Source: Gamarada debralockiae | Lineage: Eukaryota > Ascomycota > Leotiomycetes > Helotiales > Hyphodiscaceae | NCBI GenBank assembly: GCA_002803225.1 | Contig: NXFV01000756.1 | Coordinates: forward strand, 1 to 31,716 | Length of the DNA stretch: 31,716 nucleotides | Reading direction: 5' to 3' | Made by a program: the position numbers and the translations under genes | The notes under the pieces: generated by a model | Databases searched by the model: none | What the model was told of the DNA's origin: nothing | The model's input: only the letters and a program-made list of their open reading frames with translations | Shown here: piece by piece, positions 10,348 to 20,805 of the stretch | How the letters are laid out: each line of letters starts with the position of its first letter | How positions within the stretch are numbered: position 1 is the stretch's first letter

Positions 10348-11446
10348 ATGTCATCATCAGCAGATCCGATCACAAACTCCACTGGACCTCCAGTTCCAGA
10401 AGAGGACCCTCCCTCCTACGATGCTACATCACGTGCAGCAGGTCCAGATATTCGAGGTCGACGACCCTTCATCCCAGGTGCCCCACATCTAGACCTCACG
10501 GCGTACAACATTCCCGAGTCGACAATCTCCAGCGATAAGACGAGGACGACAACCTTGGATCTCCGCGCTCAAGATCCTGATGCTCTCGTCGCTTTCATCC
10601 ACGAACAAGCAGTACTGCCACCCAAGCCAGTGGTGCGCATCACAGGCACCCATCTCCGACACAACAATTCTGTATCACCCGACTTTGATCTCTTCCTCAA
10701 TGTCACGCCTTACATTGTCCGAGGCGACTTGGATCCACGGACTCATATCAGGGTGGTAAGCGCGAAAGAACCCGGCTTCGCAGCTGGTGACAATAAGATT
10801 CAGAGTGGGGTGTAACTGGATTGGAACACTGGGCACGCAGATTCTGTGAGGATACAGCTGCACAGAAGAGGTATATCTTCACATTTCCTTAGAAGCACAA
10901 CCCCTTCCACCGTCTCTAATCATCAAGAAGCTAAACGCTGACGTTGTTCAAAGCTTCTCTCTGCAACGCCAAGTCACAAACTGGGACACTGAATTCCTCA
11001 AAGGCCAAATTATCTCTCAGATCCGCAAACTCAACTTCGTCGGCCAGATCGCCGTGACTTTCCCCATCACGCATTCCAAAGTGGTTGTGAGCCATACATT
11101 GCCATATGCCCAGTCCAGCACCCAATCCAAATTCCAAAATTTCCTCTCCTCTGTATCAGCTGCATCCTCCTCCTCCCACCCTCTCCCACAGAAAGACATA
11201 GACATCATCCAAGTCGATTGGCCATATGCTTCCTTACCCCCTACATATGCAAGCAAAGCGATCGGAGCCCGGAATGCTACGGTCGAGGATGAGCGTGCCT
11301 GGTGGACGACGTGGCAGGATGCCATTACCAATGCGGTCCTGCTAAAGCGCACGGGATGGGTTACCATGGAGGATAATATTGAGGTGGCGATGGAGGGGTT
11401 GTTGCCGACTAAAACGGAACCGTGGGGTGTTGTGAGCTCATTGTAG
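10348..11446 (+). CDS. Conserved fungal PPxY protein, apparent frameshift
   Basis: This resembles a family of uncharacterised ascomycete proteins with a Pro-rich start, a conserved middle (RPFIPGAPHLDLTAYN, RITGTHL) and a VTNWDTEFL block. Exon 1 opens at 10348; a PPSY motif (residues 21-24) could recruit a WW-domain ubiquitin ligase. In the first frame a TAA stop occurs at 10813-10815, yet family text resumes one base out of frame (GLEHWARRFCEDTAAQK). It then crosses an 83-bp intron (10871-10953) into SFSLQRQVTNWDTEFLKGQ and continues to the stop at 11446. I tested nearby GT/AG pairs and found no intron that fixes the frame. Either one base is missing or the gene is recently inactivated. Molecular function is unknown. 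Confidence 0.65.
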
Positions 11447-12242
11447 CTCAGTTGATAGATGGTAAAACGGCGTGAATGGGAATTTGGTTCAGTTTTTAAT
11501 ACCTCGAGGACAGAATGGACTGCGCTCGGAACTCGCTCGTTTGGCACGATGGAAGTGCAGAGAGATTGAGATAACGCTGTGTTTTCTGCATAGCTTCAGA
11601 AGTACTTCAAGAGATCTAGCTGTCTCATCTATGATGCTCTCATCACTTGCTCTGGCATTATCTTGGGTATAAAATATCTTTCACATCCTCCTTCGTCCCC
11701 ATACCACTCTCCAAAGCATTACCACTCCGGACCCAGACACATCTCATTTTCCTCATCTCCCTCAAAGCGCCCCTTAGGCAGCCACACAGCCTTACTTGCC
11801 ATCCCCTCACATCATCCTCCTCCATACCCTAAGCACCACATCCCCTGCACTGTCCACCGGCGGCGGATCCGCGCCGTTGTCCCCGAACGTTGGAGCCCGC
11901 GCTTTTTTTCGTGGCCAAGTTCGGCCCTGACCCAACCGATGCAGGGGATAGAGGAAATCTTCTGGGTTCTATGGAGCAGAATAGGATTCGACAAGGAATT
12001 TGTAGGCTGTTTTATGAATAGTGGTACCATTGCTGTGATATAGGCGACTTTGGGGAATTTTGGACACGAGAGAGAGGGATTGGCCTGCTGAGCTCCTTCT
12101 CAGAGGTAGGGGAGAATGGGGTAATAGTAGATCTGATGTGTAAACAAATTCAAGAGGTATATCATCATCGCCGCAGTCATTTTGCACAGAGGAGTGACAG
12201 AAATCGGTCTGGCATGTTAGAAAAAGGGAAATAGATCTCTAG
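11447..12242. other. Region without a recognised gene
   Basis: Open frames occur on both strands, for example 11663-12043 plus and 11969-12187 minus. A minus-strand path through 12187-11812 reads like protein in two frames (TTIHKTAYKFLVESYSA, then PEDFLYPLHRLGQG) with a stop between, suggesting a decayed gene. I recognise no family. A degenerate A-box-like stretch at 11444-11462 is not a convincing tRNA. Confidence 0.4.
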
Positions 12243-13067
12243 TCACGCTAGTGACACGATCTTCTTTCTGCGATTCCTATTCTTCTTCCCTGGCTTGCCA
12301 GCACCTGACACTTCGGCAGATTCATCCACCAGCGTTGTGTCCGAACCTTCTTCGCTACATGTTGGTGATGAAATTTTCTTTCCCAATGGTTGTCCGTTTG
12401 CCCAGACTCCACCCCCGTCCTTCCCTTTTCTGAAGACGGAGGAGATACCGGAAATGCATGAACGGCCCCCCATCCGCCTTTCTTCTCCGGAGGCGAAGGC
12501 AGAGACGGAAATATGACCGCAAAACGCTGTACGCTGGCAGTAGGAGCCTCAGACGTCCAGCCCAACTCCCGTCTGCCTCGCTCCACGCGATGTCATGATG
12601 ATTTGCGGCTTCCTAGCATTGGAGTTGAAGGTTCGCTCAGATGCTGCTGTTGAGCTCTTCACACGCAGGACTCGTGCTGACGTTGTCTATTCTGTCCATT
12701 CTCCCGAGGTTTGGGATTGCCTTTGGGGTCGTTGAGGGTAGATGATAGAGATGGCCACGAGCTGCTGCTAGTGCGCCATTCTTTCCAGGCGGAGAGCAGA
12801 TTGCTGCGATTTGTGTCGTTGGTGAAGAGGTCGATGGGTTCGGATTTGAAGATGTCGGTCCCGCTGGGGTCAGAAGAGGGGGCGGAGGCGTCGAGGAGGG
12901 AGATGAAGCATTCAACGGTGGTTGTTGTGTCAGCGGTCTGTAGATTTATGTTAGTACTCGGGGATGAAGAGGAGTGGAATCGTTGGGCCTCTTTAGATTC
13001 AATGAGAGGATGAGTGTTGGGAAAGTATGGAGCAAGATGGCGGTTGAAAATTTGCAATTACCATCAT
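12243..13067 (-). CDS. Hypothetical multi-exon gene, function unknown
   Basis: Weak gene model. The best evidence is an intron at 13061-12938 with a GTAATT donor, a perfect TACTAAC branch site and a CTACAG acceptor. It joins an ATG-ATG (13067-13062) in phase to an open exon ending at 12659 (TADTTTTVECFISLLDA, later NLLSAWKEWR). A second intron from GTGTGAAG (after HESC, about 12660) to CTGCCAG (about 12537) would join, still in frame, to a basic C-terminal exon ending at 12243 (AFCGHISVSAFASGEERRMG, then KPGKKNRNRRKK). Open sequence continues upstream to 13214, so the true 5' end may be missed. The product would be small, disordered, Ser-rich and with a lysine/arginine-rich tail. No family was recognised. 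Confidence 0.35.
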
Positions 13068-14527
13068 GGAGTTGCGAGCTTTCGTGGACGATGGCCGCGA
13101 AGATGGAGATTCACCGCCCAGTGGCACAATGCAGATGTTCAGGTAGGAGATGATAGCAGGGCCCAATTGAAAATCGAAGACGAGATGCAAAAGAATATGA
13201 TAAGCCAGGTTCAATCATGCATTGACGTTGATTAGAGCTCTTTATTAGAGTGTCCACCACAGCACTCAGCTTGATTCCAGCTTCTCAGCTACGTACTTTG
13301 CTGAAGGCACTCATCAGCTAAGCCGAAGAAAATACCATAGCTCCACGGAATCACGATAAGCTTAGTGAAGCCAAGAGAAGTATTACTAGAAAGTAATCAA
13401 AAGGTAGGAAAGTCAGGAACCGTATCGGTGATGGGCTGCGTGCGCAAAAGTTCGGGGTTGTAGCTTCGCGCGCAAAGGTGCGTGATGTTCGTACCCAATA
13501 TTTAGCAGGGCTTGTTTCAGAGAGCACAATTTCACGTCGTAAAGTGAGCGTGTGAGAGCTACAGCTGTCAATCATGCTGGTTAAGGCTGACCGTCAAGCA
13601 ATAAACTAGGAACGACGAAGGATCAACGAACTCTGCTGTCTGACATGACCGCAATTCTCTCAGATGTCAGATCTCGTTCCTGAAGTTGCCCCTATTCAAT
13701 TCCGTATTTAAAACCCATCTCTCTCCCACAAATTACCGATCCTCGGAGACCTCAATACCGAAAAGTGGGCCCCTCGTGTGCGAATTGGAACATATTCAGC
13801 CCAGTCCGGCTTCGGTGTTGAGGCTCCCCGTTGTAGCTACGATAAGCTGCCTCTCTTCTTGGAATCTCCCAGCACACACACTATTGACAAGATTTGACCT
13901 CTCCCCGTTCGATCTGCTGAAAAAGGCACAGATACGACCGGGGCAAGCTGGGCCTTTGGAGGGAAGGAAATGTAAAAACCTCGCTTTGCTGCAGCATTTT
14001 ATGGCATTTTGACAGAGGTGCAACCCTGAGGTATATTCTTATGTTTAGTAGATTGACAGCTATGCTGACGACCTGGTGAAGCATGCACCACTTTGCACCA
14101 CATTGGGTGGTCAGCGCCAATATTTTGAGACAGAATAGCTCCGCAAAGATAAATCATACTTCACGCAATCTTTTACATCTGCTAATTCTGAGTAGGACAT
14201 GAGAGACCGGAACAAGAATTGGCTTGTGAAGCCACTGGCATGAATGAAATATATTTAGAATAATAGTTTTGATACTGTGTTAGAGATATTGTTTGTTACT
14301 GTTAGGTTTTATGCATTTTTGTTGGCCTTTGTTGGTCGCAAGGTAGGGTTTGGGGAGTTCAAGCTTGAAAATGGCAATCAACCAAACACTGATGAATCAT
14401 CTATCTTTGTGAATATGAAACTGATTGCCTGATACGTGAATATTTAATGAACATACACTCATCACAAGAAGTAAGACACCACATGACAATAGTCATCGGC
14501 GTGGCCGTACATGGACCATTTTTTTTT
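13068..14527. other. Gene-free stretch
   Basis: Only short, mutually overlapping open frames are present, with no domain, splice-supported exon or repeat family that I recognise. The part after about 14130 is AT-rich. Confidence 0.55.
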
Positions 14528-14549
14528 GGTCACGTGCGCAACGCGAAAA
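14528..14549 (+). promoter_or_regulatory. E-box plus ACGCGAAAA element
   Basis: CACGTG at 14531-14536, inside GGTCACGTGCGC, is followed after four bases by ACGCGAAAA (14541-14549), which resembles the Swi4/Swi6 or MCB/SCB cell-cycle box. The pair sits about 100 bp upstream of the ATG at 14649 of a degraded reading frame, as expected of a relict promoter. Confidence 0.45.
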
Positions 14550-14648
14550 GCTCGAGGAACTTTTGGGGTATTCACTTTGCTTTAAAATTGGTTTGGGCTT
14601 GCGAGTGCAATTGAATGTTTGGGATTATCTACGTAGAAAGCAAGGCAA

Positions 14649-15290
14649 ATGCCCACTCGAACTACGAGAAGAGGAAGAAAGCTCTCCACCTATGTCAAGT
14701 CCGTCTCCTCCAACGTTGGCGACTTCACCTCCATTGTCATGACTATCCACAAGAAAATCCCAAAGGCAGAACTCTAAAGCCTCAGGAGGCTATGGGCAAG
14801 GTTGCCAGGAATGTCTGGAATATCTCTTCGAAGATGTACGGCGACTAAGTTAGCAAGGACTAACTCAAATCCGATCTGCAATCTGCCAAGGAAACCATTG
14901 CGGCAATCTTCTCCAAAGACTGAGGAATCACAAATTTTGACCAGAGATTGAGAAGAGCCACATCTGACAAAGAAGAACTACAATCGGATATCGCTCGGAG
15001 CGGGGTGACTTTGAGGAAGAGTTGATCAAGTTGAAGGCTGGTGATTGGAATATTGCGCGATTGACCAAAAGACAGAGCTCGGGCAAAGGAGGCCTCATCT
15101 CCTAATCCAGATATTCCTTCGAGAGGCAACTTCAAGAGGAGAAAGCCCAGGAGACTTAATGTAAAATCCTTCAGGAAATCAGGGAGCTTAACAATATCTG
15201 AAGGCACTACCTCAAGTGAAGTCAAGTTGGAGATGTCTCCAGTGGTTGGTTTTGCAAAGGAGGTCACATGCAACTCTGTTTCTTGCAAAC
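14649..15290 (+). pseudogene. Degraded gene encoding basic N-terminus and coiled coil
   Basis: From ATG 14649 a 42-codon frame (MPTRTTRRGRKLS, then DFTSIVMTIHKKIPKAEL) has a C-ending codon preference and stops at 14775-14777. In a neighbouring frame the text continues as a helical sequence (QEAMGKVARNVWNISSKMYG), and a third frame gives coiled-coil-like stretches (LKSDLQSAKETIAAIFSKD, TSDKEELQSDIA, FEEELIKLKAG) interrupted by TAA and TGA codons. This pattern of good protein text split across frames suggests a decayed gene. I do not recognise the family. The relict promoter at 14528-14549 and the nuclear-looking remnants to its right suggest, but do not show, a nuclear role. Confidence 0.35.
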
Positions 15291-15473
15291 TTTAGCCGTA
15301 GAGTGCTGCCTACTGAGTTCAAATTTTTTCATCAGTCTCTTTTCACTCTCAAACTCTGTTTCATTGCTTCTTCCTCAATTGTCACTTTGGAGTTGAGAGA
15401 TGATAGCTCATTGCCCTTAGGGAAACCAGACACACAATTCTTGCTACAAGCCACCGCAACGGCAACCCAATAT

Positions 15474-17037
15474 CTACTTCCCATCACTCTGCCCAGTGAG
15501 ACACACATCCCCACTGTCTCTAAATCCACGACTTTGACTTCGCGATGAATCCCAGGATATCATCCAATACCTACGAATGTCCCTGGACTTTGACTCCCCA
15601 AATTGCGATGAATCCATGAAAGTCCCTAGACTTTGACTTCCATTGCGATGAATCCCTGGATACCATCCAATAGACTCGTTGTATTCAGGATGACGAGTCC
15701 GAAATTTCTGTTGGTCGCAATCTTCATTGTCTTCCAACGTTGTCAAAGCCCCCGAACTACGAGTTTGTCTCTCGTGATCGAACAACTGTTCCTGTGACAA
15801 GCCGTCTTGAAATATAGGAGTGTCGGCAAATTGTTGGCCCATTCGAGAGGGAGTGGAGCGCTCTCAGGTTTGGATGATTCGATTTCAGCTGGTGACAGCC
15901 TTGGAATGTTATCGGTAGGTCACTTTTCATTCGAAGTTGTCGACCATTCATCCACTGACGTGGCTGTTGGTGGCTTTGCAGTTGCAATTGGCTGAGTACT
16001 AACTGCTGGTGGTGTAATTGCGCCGGAGTCGACACTGTCAGAAGCAGAATCTGCATCACGAGACGTGGGTGCACTATTCGAATCTCTTTTACACAAAGTA
16101 CGTGGGTTTCACTCTCCAATTGCTTTGTTGAGATCTGACTTTGAAGGGGAGGTGATCGGGCTGGTAGACAGGGGTTTTGATCCGACGTGAGCTCTTGGTT
16201 CTGGTTTCGACCCCGAGAATTGTTTGATGAATGACGGAATCGGGCTGTTGGAGAAGCGGATGGAGATTGACGAGTTAGAGGTATTCAATTAAATCGCTCC
16301 TTGGGCTCTCCCGATCACTCTCTCGGCTTTTACCTTGACTATCCTCGTCTTGATCGTCGTCGTCGTTGTTATCTTCGTTGTTTCGTCGTTTGAATCCAAC
16401 TCCGTACGTGATTTCCCCTGATCTCCACCTTCACTGGTCTCACCCACACTGGACTCATCTTCTGGATCCTCATTGCCCTCGGTGGCTTATCGGCGAAGTT
16501 GATGGATCTCCTCCACAAGCAATATTCGATGTCTGATGTAGCCTCAAGTACCACCTGATCCTTCGATGACCATGTATCTCGAAGCTCCTTTTCGTCCTTC
16601 TTAGTCCAATACTTGTCGAAGGAGTAATCAAAGTATTGGCTAGCTTCGAATTCGAAGACGGAGTCCGACGAATGGAAATCCGCAGGCTGGCTCTTTCTCT
16701 TGCCTCTGTTTCGAGGTCTTGGACGTGACTTTGGCTTCTTTGACGGTCGACTTTCCTTCTAGCGGGGTCTCCCAGGTCGACGTTTCGTAGGTTGACTCGC
16801 AGGTCGTTGTGGGGAGCTGGAGGCATCAGATTCGTCGCTGATCTCGAGGCTTGAGTGAAGTCTTTGTCCTTGCTTGCGCGAGTTGGAGGTTTTGGACTTG
16901 TTTCTGTCGCGATGGTTGGCATCTGGTGAGTTCTCAATGTCGAAGATGTCTGAGGCTGGCTTCGTTTGCTTGGCGTGTTTGGCTTTTGGCTGGTGACTTG
17001 CTGTCATTGTCAACTTTCTCTTGTTTGATTCGCTCAT
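15474..17037 (-). pseudogene. Degraded AT-hook, low-complexity nuclear protein gene
   Basis: From ATG 17037 (MSESNKRKLTMTASHQPKAK) a Lys/Ser-rich frame runs to an AT-hook, KRRPGRPR, and then TAG at 16759-16761. The same frame continues after that stop for another 130 codons: a basic patch (SRPRPRNRGKRK), an aromatic/acidic segment (FEFEASQYFDYSFDKYWTKK) and IEYCLWRRS. An acidic stretch (NNEDNNDDDDQDED) follows in another frame. Further down, a frame reads RDSNSAPTSRDADSASDSV and continues past a TGA (LSPAEIESSKPESAPLPLEW), and the end overlaps a degenerate repeat. The expected product would be a disordered, DNA-binding nuclear protein. The stop after the AT-hook would fit CAG-to-TAG, but no intact relative was available to confirm this. 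A short 99-residue product up to the stop is the alternative. Confidence 0.45.
15542..15690. repeat. Degenerate tandem repeat with GCGATGAATCC cores
   Basis: GCGATGAATCC occurs at 15542-15552, 15605-15615 and 15645-15655. The copies are linked by shared pieces such as CTGGAT(A)CCATCCAATA and CTTTGACT(T/C)CC. Unit lengths differ (63 and 40 bp), indicating an old, partly rearranged array. It lies at the 3' end of the AT-hook remnant, whose frame there reads as repeated SS/SQS-type text. Confidence 0.75.
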
Positions 17038-17237
17038 CGTTGGTATTTTGATGATCAAAGAAGAGCGTGATGAAGATGGGAAGAGGGAAGAAGAAAGGGA
17101 GGGACCTCACCGAACTTAAGATCTCGCTTAAGAAAGGGCAAAAATGGCAGAAATCCACAAAATCCACAATCAAATGTTCGAAATCATTGCAATCTTGATT
17201 GAATGACAGGTAATAATCGGAAAAAGTCATGTAGCAA

Positions 17238-18060
17238 TTAATGAATGAAGAATATCATGCAGAGAATCACTCCTTCTATCAAATTCCAAAATCCAACCCC
17301 TATCTCTTCGCTTAAACAGTGGGCACGTGACTGTCCGAAATACCCAACTACCTTTTCACTTGCGCCAAAACAACAAAAGAAACCCAATTTCCTCACTAAT
17401 GCGCATATTTCTTGGAAGATATTGTGGATTCTTTTGCAGAATGTATCCAGCCAACCTGATTTCAAGTCCTAAAGATGTTTTCAAGTCCCTGAGGTGTTTC
17501 TCGAGTTGGCTTTCGAATGCAACCGTCGTATCCACGCTTGATGTAATCGAGATTATAGGGGTTGCCATATAAGTCCTGTGCCATAGTTAGTGATCGACCG
17601 AGCAAAAGGGCATCGTTGCCACTTACTTCTTTGGACCCAGTTGAACATTGGACACGGGTTTTAGAATCTCGTGTTCCTTTCTTCTCCGAGTGCGGAAACC
17701 AGCCGTTTGATGTTTCAATCTTGCAATGAGAAGAAAATTATTACCTGGTATTTTCCTAGAAGACTAATATCTTGGAAAATCTTGAAAGGCAAAAATCATA
17801 TCATGCTTCGAGTTGTTGCTGCCGGGAAAAGCCTTCGCCAAGCTCCTCCCTCACGTGGAAGTGTGGCAGAATCCTAGCCCACATAAAATAAAGGAAAATT
17901 TTTTTTTTTTTTTTCCAAAATTCAATCTCCAGAACTTCATCAACATCATCCCCCACCTGCTGTCTCCCACAGCGCGTACAAATTGGTCCTACCATTAATA
18001 GAAGCTCTGATTATTGGAACCCTTTCTCCCAAGAGGGGAAATGTGACCAATTAACTCCTT
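17238..18060. other. Upstream/intergenic stretch with E-box and T-tract
   Basis: CACGTG at 17324-17329 lies about 290 bp upstream of the AT-hook remnant. A run of 16 T residues spans 17899-17914. No gene was recognised; the open frames on both strands look fortuitous. Confidence 0.5.
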
Positions 18061-18062
18061 CT

Positions 18063-18638
18063 GGAAGTCGTTCGTGACTTCGAAGAGCGCATCATCGAGC
18101 TCCATCCCGAGCTCTCCCAGGCCCAGCACGACTATAGGGTCGAGCTTTGGACTTGGCGCTGGCTTTGTAAAGTATCCCAGTCCATGTAATCATCAGATAC
18201 TTATCATCATAAAGGGAAGAAGCAAGACGGGCAACTCTTGTTCGAATTTCCTGGCCGGGTGGCCCTGCGCCATCATCACCAATTCCTCCCGCTTCTGCTG
18301 CCCCTGTCAAGCAAAGTCTACAACTTCGACAAAAGTTTCAAGACCTGACTAATTTACTGGCTGCTGTCACCCCTGAACTCGAATCTTTCACTCAATTGGA
18401 GCAAGACTACGAAAAGCTCCGCACAAAGCACGAGAATTGTCAGATCAAGGCCGAAGCTATTCAGCATCAACTGGATACTATGACTTCCCAAAAGGAAGAA
18501 GTGGACCGATTATTGGATCAGGCCAACAAAGACCTCGCGACTATAAAAGAGACGATTCCGATGGAGCCAGATGAACACATTGCCAAGAAGAGAAAGAGGA
18601 GTCCAACTTCTCCCGATGTGTTCATTTCCAACCAATGA
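18063..18638 (+). pseudogene. Coiled-coil protein fragment with nuclear signal
   Basis: One frame gives LLLEVVRDFEERIIELHPEL and stops near 18188, where GTAATC could be a donor. A second frame, open from about 18240, reads a Pro/Ser-rich stretch (PAPSSPIPPASAAPVKQSL). It continues into a heptad-like helix (QKFQDLTNLLAAVTPELESF, EQDYEKLRTKHENCQIKAEA, KEEVDRLLDQANKDLATIK) and ends in a basic AKKRKRSPTS nuclear-localisation-type motif before TGA at 18636. This may be a small two-exon gene or the fragment of a larger one. A protein-like stretch continues to 18889 in another frame (KWDLGCYKVYITGDGMS). No family was recognised. Confidence 0.35.
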
Positions 18639-19295
18639 CAGTCAATTCTCCTCAAACAGCAGGCTACCATGACTATCTTGACTCCAAGGAGGTTCTCTTC
18701 TCAACTAAATATGGAACCTCAGAAGGGAAAGGGGAGTGTATAAAACGGATTGAGAACAGTTTAAATGTCTTCAAAGACGCTGAACACAAATGGGATTTAG
18801 GGTGCTACAAGGTATATATCACTGGAGATGGCATGTCCATGAAGCCCTGCGATTTTGAACCCTTTTGTACTGCTAATAGAGTCTTTTGAGATTTCATTTC
18901 AGTGGAAGCGATAGAGAACTATCCGGTAGAAAGCCGTTTCAATGATTCGGGAATTCCAGGCAGTAGATTTACATACATTCAATGATCTTATTTCAGTCGA
19001 ATAGACAGGGAAATTGCCAGGTGGTGAGCTCGGATTTTTCCCATTCCGCAAAATTCGAGACGTGATAAGATGGATTTAAATGGATTACTTCTAGGGTCAA
19101 GCTATATTGGAGGCCTTTGACCTTTCTCCTTAGATTATCCTTCTTGTATTTAGGGAACTATTTGATTGAGCATATCACTGCCGACCCGTGACAGAGGCGT
19201 GTATTTAAGCGGGAAATCGAGTAATTAGGGGGGTCCAGGGTCCACAAGCTGTGGAACGAAAGCCCTCACAAAATAAAGGTCAATACCTCAACTTT

Positions 19296-19761
19296 TAGTG
19301 GTATTTCATTCGAGGTCGATCAAGATATAAGCACAGCGCATCAACCCACAGTTGCCTTCTCTTTCCAGCCTCAAATACCGCAACGCGAGTTCCAAATTCT
19401 CCGTAACTTGGAATTGGTCCTCTCCCTTCTCGTCCTGGATTGGCACCGTCAGGCTTGGATCGCCCCACACATACGAAAGGGCTTCGTACCAAGGGGGAGT
19501 TGATAATGTGGCGATGAAAACCGCGATCCGTATCGGAGACAAGAATTCGGCGGCTGGGAAGAGTACAAAGGGTCGAAATGCACGGGTCTCCTCGCTCAGT
19601 CTCTCACAAGTGATTGTTGAGCCTTTGGATAGCCCAGAGTCCCTTGTGGACCAGCGAGGCTCTTTTCGCCGAATACATCCATTTGGTGAATATTTGAAAC
19701 CGACCAGACAGTGAAGTAAAGTAGTATGAAAATTGGTTGTCTGGGTATTTCTGCATGACAC
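19296..19761 (-). pseudogene. Second HET-domain remnant, truncated and frameshifted
   Basis: The minus strand reads a HET N-terminal part: FRPFVLFPAAEFLSPIRIAV, then PPWYEALSYVWGDPSLTVPI, FQVTENLELALRYLRLE. The frame then slips: the expected LWVDALCI motif appears one frame over (RRQLWVDALCLYL) and stops at about 19295. Everything downstream of the first third of a HET domain is absent. The best alternative, an N-terminal exon of an intact gene, is unlikely because no continuation exists to the left. The subtype (LSYVWGDP) differs from the copy at 3647 (LSHRWDP), so the two are not recent duplicates. Confidence 0.8.
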
Positions 19762-20805
19762 GCTAGCAGTGACTGAAGGCTAGACGCGGCTTAGAGCGAA
19801 CAGATGAGGCTCTTGGTGAAGACTGAATCCAATCCAATGCCTTAGAACTTAGTCACCAGCTACGATGACAAAGCTAGACGTGCAACAAAACTTCGTTCAC
19901 CCTTCAAAAGGGTCCTTCTTTACTCATTCCTTATTCATATCCCCTTGCCAGTAAGGAATGTTGGGGCGAAGCCAAACCAAACGTAGGAAAGGGATGGGGC
20001 TGAGACGCGAGGGAAAAAGGGGAGGGGGCGAAGAATTTCGCGTCCTGCACTTGCACTGCCCCTTGCCCGTTCAACCACCACTCCACACGGGAACTTCCCC
20101 GTTGTCACTGGCCATCAGATAATTCACGAGAAAGGGGTTGGTAAAGATCGGGTATAACGCATCAATTCTCATCTATCTTCTCTTCCTCTCTTCCTTTCGT
20201 TTGTAGCTCTCCTCCACTTCTAAAGAAAATCCCCCGTACAAGGAAAAAAAAAAAGGGCGCCGAATTTTGTTTATACACAGGGTGTTAACCCTCCTCCTCT
20301 TTGTCCTGTCCCCTGGACTGATATTCATCCTTTCTGTTGTTGTTTGTTCAACTTATGCAATGCAATTCCTCTTCCCATCTTTCCCTCGAAACCACGTGCT
20401 CGACCCACTCCCAAGCAGGGAGCACGCTGGTATTGGATATCTCCTCCACACACATGCAGCTATCATCAAATGACTAGCTCACCCGAAAACTCAAACAGTG
20501 TAAAAAATATAACAGAACAGCAAACACTCATCTCATCCATGAATCGCAAGAAAACCAACCAAAACCAAGCCATCTCATAACAGTCATCCAAGCCCACCGA
20601 ACAGAAGTATCAGACAAGACACGCAAAAGGGACAACGAAGCCTGAGCCATCAAGCAATCTCTGAACAAAGTGCAAGTAAATAAACGCAAGGCTATGCAAT
20701 CACTAAAAATTGGTACACAAGAAGGATAGACCGGGCCCCTTAATCCGTCATCATAAGAGCGCACGAAAAACGCCAGGAAGAAAATTTTTGAGCCGAACAC
20801 GCAGT
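19762..20805. other. Region 3' of ste12, no gene seen
   Basis: The right half probably contains the 3' untranslated region of ste12. An A-rich run lies near 20243-20255. CT-rich tracts around 20160-20220 resemble promoter pyrimidine tracts, but no credible plus-strand gene follows. Confidence 0.5.

Noticed and set aside
11444..11500. tRNA-like start (TAGCTCAGTTGATAGATGG) after the PPxY gene
   Set aside because: It resembles a D-arm/A box, but no matching acceptor stem, anticodon arm or proper B box (only GGTTCAGTTTTT) follows.
14500..19300. LTR retrotransposon or DNA transposon in the decayed block
   Set aside because: I found no long terminal repeats, reverse transcriptase, integrase or transposase motifs in any frame examined.
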